Below, in pieces: positions 60,112 to 64,000 of a DNA stretch of 64,000 bases. Below the pieces are notes generated by a model, which searched no databases, was not told the DNA's origin, and was given only the letters and a program-made list of their open reading frames with translations. This stretch comes from Mucilaginibacter terrae. Lineage in GTDB: Bacteria > Bacteroidota > Bacteroidia > Sphingobacteriales > Sphingobacteriaceae. Position 1 is the stretch's first letter. Every line of letters starts with the position of its first letter. The DNA is taken from contig NZ_JAVLVU010000001.1 in the NCBI RefSeq assembly GCF_031951985.1, positions 3,038,001 to 3,102,000 of the forward strand. The letters are read 5' to 3'. The position numbers and the translations under genes are program-made.

Positions 60112-60235
60112 ACAATATATGATGCACCGTAGGTGCTACCTATTTATAGTAACAAGCCAAGATATTTTATGTTCTGTTAGGAACTACCCTTGTAAATCAA
60201 CACCTCAATTAGGGTAGCTCCTAATGGAGCACGTT
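60112..60235. repeat. REP-like intergenic repeat
   Basis: Nested palindromes: GCACC-GTA-GGTGC (60124-60136), TTAGGAACTACCCT (60177-60190) inverted at 60211-60224 with 13 of 14 matches, and GCTCC-TAAT-GGAGC (60217-60230). The motif 'AGGTGCTACCTATTTATAGTAAC' class (here from 60131) looks like the dispersed intergenic repeats I know from other Bacteroidetes genomes; only one copy is in this window. Confidence 0.6.
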
Positions 60236-60355
60236 TAATTTTACAAAAATTTGCTACAAACAGGCAGCACTTACGGCGCATAAAAAACTTGTGTAGGTCC
60301 TATAGTTTTAATCCGGATAAAAACAACATTTTTGCAGGCAGATTAAGCATCACTT

Positions 60356-61597
60356 ATGAACGCATTGAATTTTACCGTTACCGAACGCTTTATGCGCTAT
60401 GTAACCATCGATACCCAGTCAAACCCCGAATCGCCAACCTATCCATCTACCGAAAAACAGAAAAACTTAGGCCGCGTTTTGGTGCAGGAATTATTGGATA
60501 TGGGTATTACCGATGCGCATTTAGATGAGTACGGCTATGTTTACGCTACCATTCCATCAAATACGGATAAAAACGTACCGGTAATTTGCTTTTGCTCGCA
60601 CATGGATACCTCGCCAGATTGTAGCGGCGAAGGCGTAAAGCCCATTATTCATCGCAACTACCAGGGGGAGGATTTAATTTTGCCCGACGATATCACACAG
60701 GTGTTAAAACCTCAAAACCACCCCGAATTAAAAAACCAGGTGGGCAACGATATTATAACCGCCAGCGGAACCACCCTTTTGGGCGCCGATAACAAGGCCG
60801 GCGTGGCCGAAATAATGGATGCCTGCTACCAGCTCATCAATCACCCTGAAATTAAGCACGGTACCATCCGCATATTGTTTACCCCCGACGAAGAGATCGG
60901 TCGGGGTGTAGATAAGGTTGACCTGAAAAAGCTAGGCGCTTTTGCAGCCTACACCATGGATGGTGAAACCGCCGGGAATATGGAGAATGAAACGTTTTCG
61001 GCCGATGGGGCAAAGCTCATTATCAATGGTATAAGCGCACACCCCGGCTTTGCCAAAGGCCAGATGCAAAGCGCCATTAAAATTGCCGGGCAAATTGTGG
61101 CTGCCTTGCCTTTTGAGCTTTCGCCAGAGGGTACGGAGGGCATGGAGGGTTTTGTGCATCCCGTGGGCATTAGCGGCCATGTGGAGCAGGCTATTATTGA
61201 TTTCATCATCCGTGATTTTGATGAGGCTTTGCTTGAACAGCACGCCGGGGTTATTAAACAAGTGGCCGAACAAGTGCTGCAAAGCTTTCCCGAGGCCACA
61301 TATGAACTCATAGTGAAAGAACAATACCGCAACATGAGGCAGGTACTCGATCAGCATCCGCAAATTGTGGAGTATGGCATGGAGGCTATACGCCGTGCAG
61401 GGCTTGAGGCCAAACTTTGCAGTATTCGTGGCGGAACAGACGGGTCCCGCTTGTCGTTAATGGGTTTGCCTACGCCTAATATTTTTGCCGGCGAGCATGC
61501 TTTTCATGGTAAGCAGGAATGGGTATCGGTTCAAGACATGCAAAAGGCGGTTGAAACCATACTGCACCTGTGCACCATATGGCACGAAAAGAGTTAG
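60356..61597 (+). CDS. pepT: Peptidase T (tripeptide aminopeptidase)
   Basis: 413-residue cytoplasmic M20 metallopeptidase that removes the N-terminal residue of tripeptides. Metal ligands: His in CFCSHMDTSPD, Asp in LLGADNKAGVAE, Glu pair in FTPDEEIGRGVD, Asp in AYTMDGETAGN and the late His in FAGEHAFHGKQEW. RGGTDGSRLS near 362 is typical. Length matches PepT. It is monocistronic, behind the REP-like element. Confidence 0.94.
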   Translation: MNALNFTVTERFMRYVTIDTQSNPESPTYPSTEKQKNLGRVLVQELLDMGITDAHLDEYGYVYATIPSNTDKNVPVICFCSHMDTSPDCSGEGVKPIIHRNYQGEDLILPDDITQVLKPQNHPELKNQVGNDIITASGTTLLGADNKAGVAEIMDACYQLINHPEIKHGTIRILFTPDEEIGRGVDKVDLKKLGAFAAYTMDGETAGNMENETFSADGAKLIINGISAHPGFAKGQMQSAIKIAGQIVAALPFELSPEGTEGMEGFVHPVGISGHVEQAIIDFIIRDFDEALLEQHAGVIKQVAEQVLQSFPEATYELIVKEQYRNMRQVLDQHPQIVEYGMEAIRRAGLEAKLCSIRGGTDGSRLSLMGLPTPNIFAGEHAFHGKQEWVSVQDMQKAVETILHLCTIWHEKS

Positions 61598-62031
61598 CAG
61601 GCACTTGAGTTTGGCACACTTTTTTATTTTGTAGCAGGGAAAAAAATCCCCATCCGGAATTTTTTGCACGATAGTTGTAATTGTATGCACGGTTTAACAA
61701 CCTATAAGGCTAAGCTTTTAACCCAAAAGATAAACTTATAGTTTATAACGGAGTTTAAGCCCTGATAATGGTAATGCTAAATCTTGCTAAGAATTTATTT
61801 TTAGCAGCTGAATTTTACTTAATTTATAATTATACTAATACAAACTTGCTAAAATAGCCTTCTTTTGTACGTTGAAAAGGTTTTTTGTTGCCGGTGTTTT
61901 AAATTAAACCAAAGGCAATTGTGTACTTTAGCAATAGTTTAAAGAACGCTTAATAAAACTGATATTTAACTGGCGGGAAGGGTAGTGCGCACGACGTTTA
62001 TTACGGTTATTAGCTAAACTGCTTTCACTAT
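61598..62031. other. Long AT-rich intergenic region before the TPR gene
   Basis: No convincing gene is seen. Short runs such as CCCATCCGGAATTTTTTGC after pepT may end its transcript. TACTTTAG near 61933 is a 7-of-8 match to the -7 element but is about 90 bp from the TPR start and unsupported by other signals. Confidence 0.4.
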
Positions 62032-64000
62032 ATGGGGAAATTATTACTTGTTTTATCGCTTATTTTACCCATTTGGGCAATTGCCCAAACTGCTGATACT
62101 TATATTCAGGCGGGTAATGCAAAAGATAAAATTAAAAATTACAACGGGGCTATTCAGGATTACACCAGGGCCATACGTATGGATAGTACGAATGCCAATG
62201 CCTATTATTACCGGGCTAATGCCAGGGCTAACGTACAGGACTATAACGGCGCGGTAAAAGATTTTACCCAAACCATCCGCTTAAAATCAGACTATGCCGA
62301 CGTTTATTACTACCGTGCTAATGCGTACAGCAATTTAGAACAGTATGAGGATGCCGTTCAGGATTATTCTACCGCACTGCGTTACAAGCCCAACAATGCC
62401 GATATTTATCACTATCGCGCTAATGCCAAAGCCAATCTTAAAGATAATGTAGGTGCCATAGCCGATTTTAATAAGGCGATTGAAATTACGCCGAACAATA
62501 TTGATCTATATATATACCGCGGGGTGGCCAAAAGCAACATGGGCGATAATGCCGCCGCAATAGTTGATTATGACCGTGCTATTAAATCGCGCCCTAACAG
62601 TTCGGAGCTGTTTTACTACCGTGCTAATGCCAAAGCTGCGCTTAAAAACTACAATGGGGCTATTGTTGATTTTGATAAGGCTATTGCCTTAAACCCACAT
62701 AATGCCGAGGCTTTTTACTATCGCGGCAACGCCAAGAGTAATTTGGGTAATAACCAGGGAGCTATTGTTGATTATAACAACGCCATCAGGTTAAATCCTA
62801 AACTTTCAGAATTATACCAGTACCTGGCAAATGCCAAAACAAATGCATCCGACAATAAAGGAGCTATTGTTGACTATACCAAGGCCATTAACCAAGACCC
62901 TAAAAATGCAGAGCTGTACCTGCGTCGTGGTGTGGCTTACTATAATACAAAGGATAAAGTGAAAGCTTTGGCCGACCTTAACAAGGCTATTGAGTTACAA
63001 CCCGAAACCTTCCCTGAGGCTTACCGTACCCGTGCAGGCATTCGTTATGACAATAAAGACTACGGCGGTGCTATTGATGATGCTGATTTTGCCATCAAAA
63101 GCGATGATAAAGACGAAAGTGCCTATGCCACCCGTGCTGCATCAAAGTACGCGTTAAAAGATACCACAGCTGCCCTGGCCGATTTTAATTCCTCTATTCA
63201 ATTAAACCCGCGCAACAGCTATAGTTATTATATGCGTGGCAATATTAAGCGCGATACCAAAGACTTTCATGGTGCAATTGAAGATTATACCCAGGCTATA
63301 ACCATCAGGCCCGATTATTTGGATGCCTACCTGGAGCGTGGTAATGTTTATACCCGTACGCGTAATTTTTCGGCCGCAGCGCAGGATTATCAGCGTGTAT
63401 TAAACAACTCTCCTCGTAGCGAAGAGGCTTATTTAAAACTGGGTGATGCCCGCGCCTTATTCCGCGATTACCAGGGTGCTATTGATACGTATAACTTAGG
63501 CTTTAAAATTAATCCTAAAAATACGGCTTTCCTCATCAGAAGAGGTGTGGCCAAAAGCAAGCTGGGCGATACCCAGGGTGCAGCACGCGATTTTAACCAG
63601 GTGCTGCGTATTGATACCGGCTCGGCAGAGGCTTACCAGAACCGAGGCAACCTAAAAGCCGGATACGGTGATTATGAAGGTGCACTTGCCGATATTAATA
63701 AAGGGCTGTCACAAAAACCTAACGAAGAGGGGTACCTGTTTTTAGGCAATGCCAAAGCTGGGTTAAACGACTTTTTAGGCGCTATCGATAGCTATAACAA
63801 AGCGCTCGACCTGAATACAAACAGCGCTAAGGCCTACTACTTCAGAGGTCTTTCGAAAGCTAACCTTCCCGATTCATTGGGCGCTATGGACGACTTTAGA
63901 AAGGCGTACGAAAATGACCCGCAGGATGAAGATGTGTTTGTATACCGGGGTTTAGCCAAGTTTGCCCTGCAAGATTCTATCAACGCTATACAGGAGTATA
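62032..64000 (+). CDS. Exported TPR-repeat protein (3' end beyond window)
   Basis: ATG at 62032 starts a signal peptide (LLLVLSLILPIWAIAQ) and the frame runs open to base 64000, 656 codons, with no stop. After the signal peptide there is an unbroken array of about 18 tetratricopeptide repeats of 34 residues, each of the form NGAIxDYTxAIxLxPxNAxAYYYRANAK. The repeats are highly alike (YYRANAK or YYRGNAK recurs), so recent expansion by unequal crossover is likely. A protein-protein scaffold in the periplasm or outer membrane is expected; the C-terminal function domain, if any, is outside the window. Confidence 0.9.
   Translation, partial: MGKLLLVLSLILPIWAIAQTADTYIQAGNAKDKIKNYNGAIQDYTRAIRMDSTNANAYYYRANARANVQDYNGAVKDFTQTIRLKSDYADVYYYRANAYSNLEQYEDAVQDYSTALRYKPNNADIYHYRANAKANLKDNVGAIADFNKAIEITPNNIDLYIYRGVAKSNMGDNAAAIVDYDRAIKSRPNSSELFYYRANAKAALKNYNGAIVDFDKAIALNPHNAEAFYYRGNAKSNLGNNQGAIVDYNNAIRLNPKLSELYQYLANAKTNASDNKGAIVDYTKAINQDPKNAELYLRRGVAYYNTKDKVKALADLNKAIELQPETFPEAYRTRAGIRYDNKDYGGAIDDADFAIKSDDKDESAYATRAASKYALKDTTAALADFNSSIQLNPRNSYSYYMRGNIKRDTKDFHGAIEDYTQAITIRPDYLDAYLERGNVYTRTRNFSAAAQDYQRVLNNSPRSEEAYLKLGDARALFRDYQGAIDTYNLGFKINPKNTAFLIRRGVAKSKLGDTQGAARDFNQVLRIDTGSAEAYQNRGNLKAGYGDYEGALADINKGLSQKPNEEGYLFLGNAKAGLNDFLGAIDSYNKALDLNTNSAKAYYFRGLSKANLPDSLGAMDDFRKAYENDPQDEDVFVYRGLAKFALQDSINAIQEY

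Noticed and set aside
61612-61640. TTGGCAC followed by T-rich sequence, similar to a sigma-54 -24 element
   Set aside because: The -12 half (TTGC at the right spacing) is missing and no gene starts within a plausible distance.

Overview
The window looks like chromosome from a Bacteroidota member, most likely family Sphingobacteriaceae (Mucilaginibacter or Pedobacter type). Grounds are the Bacteroidetes-type -7 promoter element (TAnnTTTG) ahead of several genes, RprX/RprY-like and NtrY-like sensors, DUF5686, SusC-like 'EVVVVGYG' segments, futalosine-pathway menaquinone genes, many Sec signal peptides ending in A-Q, and typical short intergenic palindromes. No rRNA, tRNA or CRISPR array was seen. 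Genus and all functions are inferred from sequence reading only; no database search was run.

Layout. 1-6370: tail of a gene cut by the left edge, a 36-codon candidate gene behind a possible Crp/Fnr-type promoter, a secreted protein, periplasmic trehalase, a YceI protein, a receiver-only response regulator, a metallo-beta-lactamase-fold hydrolase and recJ. 6454-11827: lptB, a GH2 glycosidase flanked by a duplicated lptB 3' end, a GH3-type acyl-adenylate enzyme and a DUF4920 protein. 12074-23134: NHL-repeat lipoprotein, membrane protein, two tandem amidohydrolase-like proteins, a dipeptidyl-peptidase-IV-type S9 peptidase, a class-C beta-lactamase-fold hydrolase and an AhpD-like protein. 23286-26780: an AT-rich island with an IS1595-type transposase, small winged-helix plus membrane-segment proteins, a gene-start duplication and a structured leader RNA; a 10-bp direct repeat brackets it.

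26819-32096 carries housekeeping metabolism: a NagX/DUF5009 membrane protein, mqnD and mqnB (futalosine route to menaquinone), a PTPS/QueD enzyme, folE and fabD. 32150-43295 holds an NtrY-like kinase, a carbohydrate porin, an HD hydrolase, an XRE regulator, a TonB-C-like protein, a THUMP methyltransferase, a DUF3127 protein with an SSB-like tail, and the rprX/rprY two-component pair. 43346-55645 has large envelope proteins (MG2/plug-like, DUF5686, an Omp85-type barrel with a kinase-like N-terminal region), a Crp/Fnr regulator and a GAF protein. 55655-64000 has a YjbR protein, a divergent locus of VWA protein versus ECF sigma plus an anti-sigma/TonB fusion, pepT, and a long TPR protein running off the right edge.

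The observations I would follow first are: (i) three promoters (near 161, 48603 and 50171) sharing a TTGACAAATATCAA palindrome, a second weaker site 23 bp on and a -7 element 32-33 bp further, close to a Crp/Fnr gene whose recognition helix has the FNR E-x-x-S-R pattern; (ii) the structured leader at 25605-25751 with two mutually exclusive partners for one helix strand; (iii) the GH2 insertion that duplicated the end of lptB; (iv) a palindromic mini-repeat read in frame inside mqnB; (v) the sigma/anti-sigma/VWA locus in which two proteins carry SusC plug fragments without any barrel.
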